From assembly GCA_036785705.1 (NCBI GenBank), contig JAWUZG010000032.1:10868001-10932000 (forward strand): a stretch of DNA of 64,000 nt, read 5' to 3'. The position numbers and the translations under genes are program-made. The stretch comes from Acanthornis magna (lineage: Eukaryota; Chordata; Aves; Passeriformes; Acanthizidae). The notes beneath the pieces were generated by a model. It saw only the letters and a list, made by a program, of their open reading frames with translations, was not told the origin of the DNA and did no database searches. Positions 11,501 to 28,429 of the stretch are shown here, piece by piece. The stretch's first letter is position 1. Every line of letters starts with the position of its first letter.

Positions 11501-13926
11501 AAACAAAAAATGGGCATTTTGCTTAAGACATGCCGAGGTGGCTGCAGGTAAGTGGAACCTGAAACTTTCTTTTAAATTTCAGCCCTACCTGCAATCAAAA
11601 CTCTCCAGGAGGGGACATTTGTCTTGCCTTTCCATCTCTGGGCACATTTGGAGTCAGCAATTTTGCAAGCTTGCTGGCTGTGCTGTGCTGTGCTGAGCTG
11701 CGCAGAATAGGGACCTGGGGTGCGAAAATGCTGTGGCTCTTCCCTTTGTATTAAATAATCCAGATTTTACTGGGCTGGAGGGGAAAATGTGACTGTGACT
11801 GCTGCTGGCAGGGCAGGCAGGACCCTGACTTAGGGGTGAGCTGGCTCTGCTTATTTCCAGTGAGTATGTAATGCAAAAAAATTAGCATATTAACCCACGG
11901 CCTAGTTTTTGTGCTAGGCCTGAATTAGCACATGCTCTTACAAGATGCCCAGGGTTCTGGATTGCTTCGCTGAGAAGATCCAGGAGAAAGCCTTAGCAAG
12001 TACCTCAGCACACTGAGGGCAAACCTGTTGCATCCCTAAAATCACACACTTGACCCATGGGGATGATTCACCTCTGAAAGCTTAGGTACTTTCCAATTTG
12101 TTTTGCTTTTTTAAAGGAAGAAATAAACACAACCTGCACAAATTCCGAGCTGTTAAGCATGGGTGCAGCTCCTTGGCTGACACCCCACGTGCACTCTGCT
12201 GCTGTCCCACTGTCCCCCATCCACAGGCCGGACACCCTTCATCAGTGTATCCCACCGATTTATCTCCACCTTTCCTCAGTATGTCACTCACCATCTTTCA
12301 AGGAAAATACAGATTTAACTGTCACCTTATCAGCGCAGAGAAGCTGACAGATTTGAATTATGTTGTGTAAATATTTGAAACATAAAAGGATTAAAGAATT
12401 ATTGATAGGCAGCCAGGGAACATAACCTGATTTTTAAAAAAGCAGGCAATTAGGTAATGGACTTATAATGCAGAAATAATCTGGAGAGACTAAAGAGGAT
12501 TCGGAACAAGCTAGAAAACCACAGCTTCTGTACCTTGGAAGCCAGTACAGTTTTGATATCTACCAGGTTCTTCTTTAACTCTTTTGCACCCCAGGTACCC
12601 TCTTCTTCCTCCTGAAGTGGTTTCAGGCCTCTCCTTGGTAAGCAGGAGCAGCATTGCAAGAGAAAGGATAATTTGGCCCACTATTACTTTCCATGGTCAC
12701 AGTTTATTCCTCTGTTTAGCTCATAGTTCAGCCATTTTTTAAGATTTGCAACTTCAGAAAACTGAATTCCTAGACAGAAAGTACTATTTAGTGCAGTCAT
12801 ATGATATGAAAAATTTGAGTTATTGAAAATAATAAACTCAAAAGATGTTAATACTGTCAGGAATTTACAACTAGCAGTGAAATGTGACAAGTTCGTGTAG
12901 AAAAGAAGCTTTGGATGAAGCAGATGCTTTGAGCAGGACCTCAGAGGTGCTCAGGGTCCCTTGGGGTGCTGCTCGGGAGGCAGCTTATGAGCCAGGCTCC
13001 CTTTGGGCACTACATAAACATAGAACTAGAATAAATTAAAACCAGGTGGGTTGTATTAATCATCCAGACTAAATTTACACGGTTCTTAAACAGGTAATAA
13101 TTTAGCACCAATGAGGAAAAGCATATCCCCATACAGTAAACAGTTTGTTTCTAAGTGGTTTATCTTGACCAAATCTAAAATTTAAAATATGCACTTACAG
13201 GAATAATTTTCCAAAATTTGTCAATACCTTTCAAAATATATTGAGACAGTTAGTCAGAATGTGCATTAGTCTTTCATCTGCAATTTCGGTAAAATAAGTT
13301 ACTCCAGTTATTAGCCTTGCACAAGCTCATTTAATTAAAATGCCCCTGGGCAGTAGTCTCAGCAGAGACCATTTTATTGCAGCCTGAACTATCCACCTAA
13401 GGAACCAACTCTGAGCAAGAAGTTACTTGGTGACATCAGCTATGACTGCACTGCTCCATTTCCCTACAAAGACCAACCAGCCTTTGTCCTATGTCCCCCA
13501 ATACCTCGCCAGATACCTTTCTGGAATATTTCTGTGTATTAAAAGCCCTCTGGACTCCCAAGGCATGCATCAACAACTGAAAGGGAACATTCATAAATCC
13601 AGTGCTCCAGCCAGTTTTCTGCCTTCAGAGCTGGCTCTATCACCATGGCAGTGGCTGTCACACTTCTGTATAAACACCATCAGCATTGGAGGACAGTGAG
13701 GAAATTAGTTAAGGACAGCTGTAAAAGGTACTTAAGGAAATAAGCAGTCAGAAGACAAATACAGTTCTCAACTAAGAACATTTATTAAAAGTTTGATCGA
13801 AGTAGCTTTATTCCCAAGTTTTGTTTACAAAAGTCTTAACAATTTCCCCAGGTAGTCAAAGATTAATAAAAGAACTGAGATGGCATTAGATTAGTGCATA
13901 GAAAGCAAATCTGGTCTATAAAAGTT

Positions 13927-13944
13927 AAAAAAAAAAAAAAAAAA
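13927..13944. repeat. Poly(A) run, 18 A
   Basis: Uninterrupted run of 18 A followed by gaaagaaa. I see no retrocopied gene next to it. Confidence 0.85.
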
Positions 13945-15984
13945 GAAAGAAAACCAAATGTGTAAAATTTAGGTTTTAAGTACATGAAAGCAATTGCTAG
14001 TATTGCAGGCAGAGCAATCCCAAGTGTTTTGCTGCACACATGAAGTTGTTAGATATAAGACTGCTCTTTAAGGTTTTCCTGCTAGAGGCCAGACCAGTCC
14101 CTCTGCCACAAATGACACAGTTAACTCTTGTCCTGCTCCTCAGCTGGGCCCTTTTAACCTGACCCTCCTCCCAGCAGCTCTGGCAGCTGATCTACCCATG
14201 CACAGCTGGCCTAATGGCCTCTTGCAATGGCAGTACTGCACCGCACCACCTCCCCACTGCTGCTTAGGGTCGGGGCCCTCTTAACACCTAATGCAGCATC
14301 TTATTCTTCCTAAGGATTTTAATCAGTTGCTTAGTACAAGCCCATTTCCAAACTGCCATGGAGCAAGTACACCCAGCTGAAGACAACCCTGTGCAACGTG
14401 CACAGCAGCACTCCAGACTGGGTGTTGCATATCCAGGCTGTGGCTGGCCAAACCAAACATCCTGCACCTACAAAGGAATGCGAAGGAAATCTAATGAGCG
14501 CAGAGCTGCGCTGAAGGCAGCTTGTGCCAAAGCTGCTTTTCATCCAAATTAGAACTTTGCTGAACCAGTTTGACCAAGGCCTCTTGGAAAAAATTTAGCG
14601 GTTTAACTGAAAAGCATGCAAAGATTTGGCAAGATACCTCAAGCTTTATTACGGCAACAGTAGGTCTGCCTCCATTTTGAAGTTATGTACTTCCTGTTGC
14701 CTTGGGGACAACAAACCTCCAGAAGCAGAATTTAAGCAGCAGAGATTTCTTTACTGATTTCCATAGCCTGCTATGAAGCCCTCTAGCCCTTGCTTCCACT
14801 GTAATTGGTACATCTGTCCCTTCAAAAACAGTGTGTAATGCTCCAAGGCTTCACTGCAGTTAAGACACAGAAGGTGAGCAGAAAAGGAGAAAAGATCCAA
14901 CCAAACAGAACATGAAAGTTAATAACAGCAGTTCAGATCTATCCAAGCAGTACAGATATGAGTTCCTGCAGAACAAGCACACAGCTGGAGAAGGAAAGGA
15001 AAACAAACGAGAGAATACAGCCATTACAGGCAGAACAAACATACTGGTGTCATGGAACAACAGTCCCTCAAAGATACCGAATTATTTTTGACCTTTCACG
15101 GGGATGCTGTGGGGAAATCATGTGAAAGGTTAGTAAAACAGCTGCGTCATTATGCAAGTCAGCTCTGATTATCCATTAACTGCTTGCCCCCATTTACCAA
15201 TTTGAAGCACAGCTTCTATGCTGGGATTCTCAATTATCAGAGCTGGTATTCTTATAGCCCAGAATGGTTTACTTGGGATTATTTATCTAATGTTTAATAA
15301 TAGTGTGGACTAGATACCCAAGTCCCCTTTAACGGACTGTCTGATCCAAATCTTCAACCTGTTGTTAAAAAGATAACAGGTACCCTGTCCCACCGTGCCA
15401 TTCGGTGTAAGACGGCAATGGCACGTCACTCAGAGATTGCATCAAAGATGTAATTCAAAACAGAAGTTTTACATTTGGTTATTCAGTGTCTTAATATATA
15501 TTAGAAAACATTTATATGTAGAAGTGTTTAATCTTTAAAGAGCTACACAACAGTTAATCAGTTCCCCAGAAAAAAAAAATCTGGTTTTGCTTTTTGACTA
15601 GAAAAATGTACAAAATGTTGGAAACCCAACATTAGATTCTCTGTTTATAACTTTTCAAGGTTAAATGTGTTCACGCTATTTCTTCTTCTCAATGTAGAGG
15701 TTTCTTGGTTTACTCGATGCATCACAGAATGCACCAAAATACTGTAACTGTTACCTGGTATTTGTGCAATCTAATCTAAAAATTTTAAAGAAAGCACCAG
15801 AAGTTATTTAAGGCTTAGATCAGTTAAAAAGTAAACCTGCAGCTGAATTTTGCTCTACCCTTCAGACACAAGTAATTTTGAGTATTTGCTTTGCAACTTC
15901 TGAATATATTTAAGTAACAGCAATCCTTTCTTATCCCACCATGACTAGATATAGGCTTTGCCATAAACTTAACCCAAAGAACAC

Positions 15985-16268
15985 AGAGACATAGCATTGA
16001 ACTTCTGTTTTAATGGTCTCAAATTCTGTGACAGATTTTTGGTCAAGTTTCCATTTTAAAAATTTATCGATTTTAAAGGCTAATAACTTAAACTGCCACG
16101 AAACAAATGGTCCACAAACATTCCTTTCCTTCTGAAGCTTTTACGATGCATTGTAATCATTAACCAGTCTTTTGCTATTAAACTTAAATGGCCAATTGAG
16201 ACAAACAGTTCTGAGACCGTTCTTCCACCACTGATTAAGACTGAGGTGGCAGCTGGTGTACAGAATTT
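15985..16268 (-). other. EEF1A1: EEF1A1 3'UTR (proximal form)
   Basis: Downstream of the stop on the minus strand. Several stretches closely match the human EEF1A1 3'UTR as I remember it: GTTTAATAGCAAAAGACTGG, GATTACAATGCATCGTAAAA, CAGAAGGAAAGGAATG, TTGACCAAAAATCTGTCACA and GACCATTAAAAC. Strong non-coding conservation is known for this mRNA. A longer 3'UTR reaching towards 13780 cannot be excluded. Confidence 0.75.
16009..16014 (-). terminator. EEF1A1 proximal poly(A) signal ATTAAA
   Basis: ATTAAA on the minus strand within GACCATTAAAACAGAAG, at the same place as in the mammalian EEF1A1 3'UTR as I recall it, about 255 bases past the stop. Confidence 0.65.
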
Positions 16269-20348
<4,080 letters not shown>

Positions 20349-20384
20349 CTGCTCGGCGACGGCGGCAAACCCGGAGCCAAAAAG
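20349..20384 (-). other. EEF1A1: EEF1A1 non-coding exon 1 with 5'TOP start
   Basis: Predicted start at the C of CTTTTTGGCTCCGGG (20384 downwards), a 5' terminal oligopyrimidine tract typical of translation-factor mRNAs and target of mTOR/LARP1 control. The exon ends GAGCAG before donor GTGAGG. The start lies about 25-30 bases downstream of the TATA box. Confidence 0.8.
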
Positions 20385-20408
20385 ACCGACGGCGTGAGCG
20401 CCGCCTGT

Positions 20409-20414
20409 TTTATA
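20409..20414 (-). promoter_or_regulatory. EEF1A1 TATA box
   Basis: TATAAA on the minus strand within GGGTATAAAACAGG, correctly spaced from the TOP-like initiator at 20384. Confidence 0.85.
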
Positions 20415-21825
20415 CCCTAGAAAGGGGGCGGGGCCTCGGGGACACGTCACCGCTCCCGGCGGCCCCGCGGCCCCGCCCGGCCACGGCGCGCCCCCGCCCC
20501 CCTCAGGGCTCTGCGGGACCCCTGGGGCCCGGTGCGGCCGCGGGGAGCGGGGCCAGGCCCGCGATGTGCTGAGGGGCCGCGCCGGGAACGGAGCGGTGTC
20601 CCTCCCGCGCGGGGATGGAGAGCGAGCGGGCGGGAGCGGGAGGGCATCGTCCGGGAGGAAGCGGGGCAGCACCGACCAGCCCCGGCCCCCCTGCTGGGCC
20701 CAGCAGCTCGTCGGGCCTGGGCACCAGGGAGCGTCAGGGCCTGGCGTCAGGGCCGGGCCGGGGGGATGCGGCAGCTGACGGAACTTCCCGGGGAACAGCC
20801 CCCGGCGAATCAATTGCATTTCACATTAGGGACACAAAGGGACGCAATCAGCGAGATTAGAAACGTTCAGTGAGTTGCCCTGACCGGCAAGTAACAAATG
20901 TCGACTAAATATCACGGAGTACAAGACCCGCCCCGCCTCCCCCCCCAGTAGTTTACAAGTCTCCCAGAATCAAAAGTCGGGAAGGAGGGGGACAGCAGGA
21001 ATTTCAGGAAGCTTATTACATCAGAGTAAGAGGCCATCGTTTGGCTTTAAAAGAAAGAACGGGTTTTTTTCTGTCTGTTGTACCGTTAGAGAACAGAAGT
21101 TAACTCGTCTTAGAAAACTTTGGCACAAAAACACAAGGGGGATGCACCTTCAGCAAAGATGCGTCTGAAGCGCAAATGTATCAGTCACGGAAGCGTTCAG
21201 GACATGGGGTCTGTGCAAGAAATCCTGACTGCAAGAAGTGGCCCCATACTGTATTTTCACATGAGAAAACCCCGCAGCTCTGGCAAATTATTTTTAGACT
21301 CATGGCAATGCATACTCACAAAACAGCTCACAACATCAGAAATAAAGGCCCTCGTGATTCCAGTGTTTTTTCTCTGGTTTACTCGCTTGTAACTGATGGA
21401 AGAAAATCCATTAAATACAGAACATCTCCTATACCCATTCAAGGGAAATAAATCTGAGAAGCTGAACTATCTCTGTTATTTTTAAATTATCTGCAAATCT
21501 ATGTAGTCCATGTTCTTACTCAGCTACATTATATGCCTGTCAGAAATACTTCCTTATCTACAGACAGCTATAATCCATTCATTTCTTGAGATGCTCTTCA
21601 GGTTGCAGTTGTAAAGGAAGGAAATAGCTTCTTGTTCAAAAACAAACAAAAATAACATCAGCAAACTAATAATTAAATAAACACCTCATGTATCTACATA
21701 TCTACCCTTTCACTTGACTTCAAGTTTCTCTTGAGATAAACCCAGCATCAATCCATTAGAGAGCAGTAAACTTAGTATTTCATGGCTTGGTATGGAACTG
21801 AAGTGTTTCCATGAGATCTGATATT

Positions 21826-21849
21826 TTTCCCAAACAAAAGTTTGGGAAA
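21826..21849. repeat. Perfect inverted repeat, 10-bp arms
   Basis: TTTCCCAAAC, a four-A loop, then GTTTGGGAAA. Short hairpin with no known role. Confidence 0.75.
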
Positions 21850-23194
21850 GATGCATTTTGTAAGGAAAAAAAAAAAAAATGGAGAGATGTAATTAGAGAA
21901 GATGCTAAATTTAGAATATACCTTTTACAAAAAAAACCAGTTTCAGAGTAAAACCTGCAAAAAGGTTCCGATATTAAAAAACCAGGATTTTTTAAGAAAG
22001 GAAAAAAAGTAATCAAATTCTCTCCCACCCTTTCCTATATTTTTCAGCAGAGATTAGTGGTGGGGGTGGAGGGAAGATAGAGATGGTTCACCTTTCCTCA
22101 AAACTAACCTTCAGAGGCAGTTATTAGTGAAGACATTGCATATAAAGGTACGGTAATAAAAGGGCAGGAAAAGGAACGTGATCCACTTTCTGGAAATGCA
22201 TTATTGTGAAGTGATTTAGTGGCTCAGGTTGAAGACCAAAGCGTAATACTTGGTAAGAAAGCTAGGAAGCACTTTCAGGGCCTTCTATAAAGCAAAGATT
22301 GTAAACACAGCTAAAAGGCTTTATTCTTCAGGATGGTTTGAAGTTAGCTTCTAAAAATACGTGTTTCAGTGGGGGGTATTTTTAATGGACTGGTGTTTCA
22401 AAGAATCCATTTTCATAAAAAGGTATTTTTAACACTCCCAAATATAGTCAATTACTTTTGCCTGAACAGGGAGAGAAGGAAGGAAATATGTTACTAATTT
22501 CTTACATGGTCCATACTAAACTGCACATTTCTAATTCTTTAAAGATACTTTTCATTTAAGACTATTTCATAAATAAAGGCTCTTAGAACCAGGTATTTCT
22601 TAAGAGAGTAACTTTTTGTGGTATTTACATAGCTGAAAGCTAGGAAAGCTGAATTTGTGGTAGAAATTTTTAAACACAGTCCTTGTTTAAGTCTACATCA
22701 GTTGTTTTTCCCTCTCTTTTCTTTAAATGAGTTTTCAAAATAGTTTTATTATTTCCTCTTTAGTTTGACCAATACATGCTTTTATTCTCTCAACAATTAG
22801 TGTATCTCTTCTTGCTTATTCTATTGGCAGAAGATTCCTATTATCAATCTCACAAATATTTATACAGCTGGAGATCTTCTGATATATGAGTAGCCTCAGA
22901 TAATTCAGTGGAAATGCATTCTGAAGAATCCTCTCAGCTAACACAAATAGGCCTACTCTGGACTAAATCCTGTATGCAAACAGCCTGTTAAAATTTTAGT
23001 TTTTATTCATTTGGTAAAACTAATCACTTTGATATGTCATGTTTAGGAAGGAAAAGAGATAAGAGATTTCAAGAAGTCAAGGTCTTTTGGGCTTAGAAAT
23101 AGGACTTATTCAATCCAGACTGACTTCAGAAACAGGAGGACTTTGTGGGCAAAAATTACTCATTCTCCTTTGATCACTGATGAGCATTTGCTAA

Positions 23195-23229
23195 ATTGAA
23201 ATATCCTGGAGATATTTCAATATCTCCAG
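23195..23229. repeat. Two overlapping inverted repeats
   Basis: ATTGAAATATC (23195-23205) pairs with GATATTTCAAT (23211-23221). CTGGAGATA (23206-23214) pairs with TATCTCCAG (23221-23229). The arms overlap, so the two hairpins are alternatives. Confidence 0.75.
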
Positions 23230-25318
23230 TGTAAGAACACATAGAATGCTCTAAAGCATTTGTCTTGTATGAACTTATACAGAAGCCACCATTTTAAAAG
23301 GATTTTGAATCTCAGATCAAATGGTATTATAACAAAAGTAATGCTGTCAGTATCTAAGCCAAATTTTATAACTTTAAAAAATATGTTACTGGATTTTGAG
23401 TTCACAGAAGCTACTGCAGCATTACTTCAATTTTAGCATGTAGCTCCAGCACATACAGAATGGGCTATAAGCTTAGAACACAGTCACAGCCAGTGAAATC
23501 ATGCTAGGAAATAAAAGATGGGCTCACTGAGCACCTCTAAATAATTTTAACTCTCTGCCCTATGCGTGTGGCTATTTTTTTGGTCAGACTCTTGTGCAAA
23601 GATGAAGGTAAGCAGTGCTTATACAACTATTTTAACTGCAATGACCAAGGTCATTCAGGAGTGTGAGCAAACAGACTTTATAAGCGCAAGACTTGAAACA
23701 CAGATCTGATAAATACAGTATATCAATCTCACTATATACAAAAGAAGCACTAAGATTTCTTGAGGGCACTTTCAGAAAGTGTGATGGAAAAGCAGTCCAG
23801 AGTTACCAGTAGTAACTGGTGATTGGCAAAACTGGATTCTGGTATACAGCATTATTCTGTCATACAATTAGTCTGATACTTACTGTGAAAGGCTTTCTAA
23901 TCCCTACATTACAATTATCATGGCCTGTACATTCGTCCAAAGTTCAACATAAACTATAGCATGAGCATACAGCTTTACTTCCATCTCTAACTGTTAATGC
24001 ATTGATTCTTAATAGCAATAAAAAGCATCTGTTATGAAATCTTTTTCCGTACATGACCCTAATACTTACTACCAGATTTTACAATCATCTGTTTATGAAA
24101 TAAAAGAACAATAGAATAATGGTGTTATTTGTATATGAAGAGAATAAACAGAAAACCTACCTAAAAAAATAGGTTTAACTGAACAGGGTGAGGAAATCTA
24201 AACTACTCGAAAAAAGCTAATTTTGAAAGTTACTTAGCTCTGTACAAGTAGCTGGCATTTTTATATAAACAAAATTGCTTGGTAAAAGAAAGAGACAACA
24301 GCAAATACATTTTAAGTTATTGTCTTAGTAGTCAATACACATTAAACTCTTCCATCCTTGGAAGTTTAAGACTTGGACTAAATAAAGTCCCCTTGTCTGA
24401 TCTCATAGCTGACCTTGCTTATATATTCATAAAAGGTCTTACAGTAGGAGGTAAAAGACAGTGGCCTTCAAAGCCATTGAGAGTATCACTGGGATGAACA
24501 AGCAGTTACCATTTCAGAGTCTTCTGAATAGCTTAACATGAGCCTCTTAAAAAGTCATTGTTTCCTCTGAAAGAAGTTTCCTTTGGGAAGCACTGCTGTT
24601 CCAGTTACAGCATTTACAATAGGTGAAGGACCAATGGCTTAGAGGATAGCCTGCTTTAAAAAAAAATCGTTTGGACAGTCTTTTCAAACCACATTTATCC
24701 ATAGCATGAGAAAGCTCATTTATGTTGAAGGTTTAGTACCAGCTGAACTGTGATACTAAAGGTTTAGGATCAGACAGTGGTCAGATCATGTTGCAATGTG
24801 ACCAGAACTAATAGCTGTATTTAAACCCTGTGTTCTGTTCTGTAGGGGTCTGCATTTGTGACCTAGAAAATGAAAGCATCTGATTTAGAGCAGAAGTGTC
24901 CTAAGCAGGGAAAAAACAACTTCACAGGTGAAGTTTAAGAGTGTTCTGGAACTGAACAGTGAATGGGAAGATACATGCAGACAGTAGCTTAAACAAAAAG
25001 TGACCCCTCACTTGCAGACATCTGACAAAACTTCATATACTTCATTAGTGCTAGGCTAATTTACACCAGCTGATGACATGGCTCCAGGCAAAAAGCAGAA
25101 TTACTAGACACTAATGCAGAATAAAGGTGAAGGGCTGACGAAGTAACCACCATTATGGAGAAACAACATAATTTGTTGAACTGTTCTGTGGTTTTTGCAT
25201 TAGCATTTTCCAAGAGCAGGCTAATTTTTACTATATCCCACCACCTTTTGGACACCCTAAATGAATGGTAAGCCCTTCTAGGAGTTCAATTCAAAGAATA
25301 CCCTAAATGGGAGCATTT

Positions 25319-25343
25319 TATATATATATATATATATATATAT
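25319..25343. repeat. (TA)n microsatellite
   Basis: About 12 uninterrupted TA units. Confidence 0.95.
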
Positions 25344-26249
25344 CTCTAAAATAGTACATTCTGCATGAAGAAAATGTCTGTTACTGAATCAAAATCCACT
25401 GGGTGAAGATGGTGTGGGTTTTGTTCTCAATTTATCATGAACCTCCAAAATTCTGTTTTAAAGCTCTGGTCTCTTTTGCTAAAAATAATTTTTCCAAAAG
25501 CAACATATTCATCCTCTTGTACTGATAAGCCTGTGACAAAACCTTTGAGTGGGACCTCAAATCCTCACCCAGTGAATATGCATCTTAGAGTTCTTCTCTG
25601 AGCCCTCACAGCAACTGAGCTATGCTTAAATAACTTTGCTCAGTGTCCACTCATCAGGTTAATTTTGCTGTCCCTCTTGCTGTAGTAGGTTTGGAGCTGG
25701 ATTGTGCACTTCACAAAAAAAAACCCCTGTGAATTCCCATTGTCATCTTGCAGACCCTGTGCATTCTCCCCTTTCTGCCTCTCCTACTGGCCTAAGAAAG
25801 GTAAGTTGTCAAGGAAGGAGACAGTCTATAGATAGATTCCTAGAAAGGGTTTATATGAATAGAAAACCCCTCGAGGTGCAGCTTAGAACTGCAAGGGAGA
25901 GAAACATAATAAAGGTGACTTTGGTGCAGACTGCAAAAATGTGCTACAGACTGGAGCCAGTGGATGGGTAGGTCGAAAGAGGCTGTACTGAGACTTGGGC
26001 TAATAAGGATGGTGCAGATATATCCAGCTGTTCACTGTTCACTCTCCCATCTTGACATTGCTGTGGTTTTGACTCTTGGCGTCATTCTGACCATAGGCTC
26101 ACCTTCCACTGCAATCACATGTACTTGATTCTTACTATGTGGTAACCACAGCAACCAGACATGGTACAAGTCAAGTCACTTAGAAGCCTTGCTCAGATTT
26201 AGTGAATATAGCATATGCCTGACATTTATTCAGTGAATTTAGATTTGAT

Positions 26250-26520
26250 CAGAGTTTGGAAAGGTTTCAGAGAAGAACTATGGGACTAAATCTAGATCTG
26301 GAAAAGTATTTACACTTGACCTGCTCAATCTATATTGAGTTTACTGGAAGACAGTTTGGCTTAGTCTCTAGGATTCTGCAAGACAGAAAATTCTGTAGAG
26401 GAAGAATCAAAAATCTGGGCACAGACACAAGAAGGTTCAAGATTGTTGGTAGTTAAATTAAGGTAGAAATAGAAACCACTTATTTTTAACTGTCAATGAG
26501 CAGTGGTAGCAGCTTTGCTT
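26250..26520 (+). mobile_element. Probable ancient CR1/L3-like LINE fragment
   Basis: Wording such as ggtttcagagaagaactat, ctagatctggaaaag, gtagaaatagaaaccac and atttttaactgtcaatgag resembles the 3' ORF2/UTR segment of old amniote CR1-L3 elements in sense orientation, heavily diverged. Judged by eye only. Confidence 0.35.
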
Positions 26521-26742
26521 AAAGCAGGAAGCCAACATATGAAGAAATTCTCAATATTTAATTATATTAGTAAAAAAACCCAAACACAATGAAGGACCAA
26601 CTTGATTTGGGGGAAGGGAGGGGGAACAGGAGGGGCCATTTACTTAAATGATATCTATATTTTTAGTTAGTCCTCTCTTAATACAGTCTCTCTGAAGTAC
26701 TTGGCCAGACGAAGCTATCTCAGAATGACTACTGATTATTGT

Positions 26743-26800
26743 GGAAAGCTGTGGAAAGCTTGTGGAAGGAAAGGAATTGTGGAAAGGAATGTGAAGGTTT
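26743..26800. repeat. Degenerate tandem repeat of TGTGGAAAG-type units
   Basis: tgtggaaagc is repeated, followed by variant gtggaagg and gtggaaagga units. Confidence 0.6.
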
Positions 26801-27203
26801 CAGAACACTAGAAAAATAGAAAAAAAAATCAGGAAAGTAATAAATAAAGGAAAAAGAGATAAAACCCACACACAGAAGCTGGGCAGTTATGGAACCATTG
26901 GTCTAATTTCAATTCCTTGAAAAATATATTGGAACAAATGAATTATTTTTAGAAGATAATAGGTTAATAAGTAACAACCCCAGACTTGCTAGGAGCCGAT
27001 TGCATCAAACTGGTCTTGTCTACTGTGACAGGTTTAACAGGCTCATGGATGGGAAAATATGGGTATCATTTCACTTAAGGCAAGATTTGATGCTTTTTAC
27101 AGGCAACTTGCTTAAGTAAGCTCAGAAAATTTTGGACAAAAGAATGCATGTGCAGGAGACCAGCTGAAGATGACATGCTCAAAGTGATTGCTAATACAAC
27201 TGT

Positions 27204-27230
27204 GAAACTGATTTGTATCAAATCAGTTTC
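27204..27230. repeat. Perfect hairpin, 12-bp arms with 3-base loop
   Basis: GAAACTGATTTG, loop TAT, CAAATCAGTTTC. The longest perfect short stem I noticed in the intergenic region. Confidence 0.8.
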
Positions 27231-27429
27231 TGTGGGCACAGACATAAATCCACCATACAAATATGCAGTTACAAATACATACAGATGTATTTTTAAATTG
27301 AACACTTGGGGGAAAAAGGACAAGGGACACCTCTGACTAGAAGTCAAGAACAGACCTCACAGTAATGTGGGTGAGCAAAGAAAAAAGGTCTAAAATAATT
27401 AGGAAATAAATTAAGGTTAATATTTCTCC

Positions 27430-27720
27430 TTTGTAAGGAACAGTTCACTGCACAAACACAGGAGAAGCAGCAGCTACCCAGAAGTCCTGTATAAAAGGAC
27501 CTGGGGTTAGAGTGGATCACTAATTGAACATGAGTCAACATTGCCATAGTCTTGTGAAAAAAGCAAACATACCGAGGTGTATAAACAGAAGTGCTGTGAG
27601 ATATGTAAAATAAACCTTTCACTCTACTTAGTACTCATTAAAGCCTCTGCTGGGATACTTTGCCCATCTTGGAAATGATGCCTCAAGATGATATCTAGAG
27701 GCAAAAACACTTGAACAGAT
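27430..27720 (+). mobile_element. Eroded CR1 LINE ORF2-region fragment
   Basis: aaaaggacctggggttag, aacatgagtcaacattgcc and tactcattaaagcctctgc, followed by ggatacttt, follow the order of a segment in the CR1 reverse-transcriptase 3' part (ggacctgggggt, aacatgagccagcag, ctgtactcggcactggtgag). Strongly diverged, with no coding capacity left. Confidence 0.55.
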
Positions 27721-28429
27721 TGCGTGGGCAGCTGGTGGAACCTCCATCATTACCCAACTCCTTACAAGCACCTAAATACCTAGCAGGAATGGTTCAAGTA
27801 TAAATAATATTTACTGATCTGTACATCCCCAAAAGTCTTTTCAAGCCTTTATTTCCATAGGTTTACATTATTTAGAAGATCTGTATGATCACAAATTAAT
27901 TTCTTATACCATAATTCTAACTCGGTAAGGAAGTCTCTCCTTGACTTTAATGTGCTTATATCAACTGAAGGTCAGTCTTTTTTGTTAAAAGAGTCAATCT
28001 GAATGGAAATTCACAAATATTTCAACCAATGATCTTGCATCTTGCTGCATAAATTCCATCTTTCACACTAGATGATTAAGTACATTTTATTGAAAACCAA
28101 AAGGCTGGCCTAATATATCTAAGAGAGGTGTGGAATGAAATGGAATAGTCAGTCCTAAACTCTAACCAAGGGAGAGTCAGGAAGAGTCAGGCTGAAAATG
28201 AGAGATGGAAGAAGAAATTTTGTATCACAGACTCATCCTGCTATTGCTTATGGCAGGTTATGTTAGAGCTGTTGGGAACTGAGTACATTCCCATCACTGG
28301 ATGTTATAAAGCATTCATTTTGTACTAATTTCTTACCAAAACGAAATGCTGAAAAACATGTTTGCTTTCTCCAGCAATTTCTAAACAACATCCAGAAGAA
28401 TGCTACAAACCAGGGCACATGACTTTCCC

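Larger units (their letters stand above)
6946..15984. other. Intergenic region between MTO1 and EEF1A1 3' ends
   Basis: The two genes converge here. No protein gene recognised. It contains a CR1 tail near 7399-7457, a GC-rich patch at about 9840-10880, AT-rich microsatellite-like sequence near 11400-11500 and an A18 run at 13927. Short open frames here have no recognisable product. The part nearest EEF1A1 may include an extended alternative 3'UTR, with AATAAA on the minus strand (tttatt) near 14646, 13809 and 13781. Confidence 0.7.
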
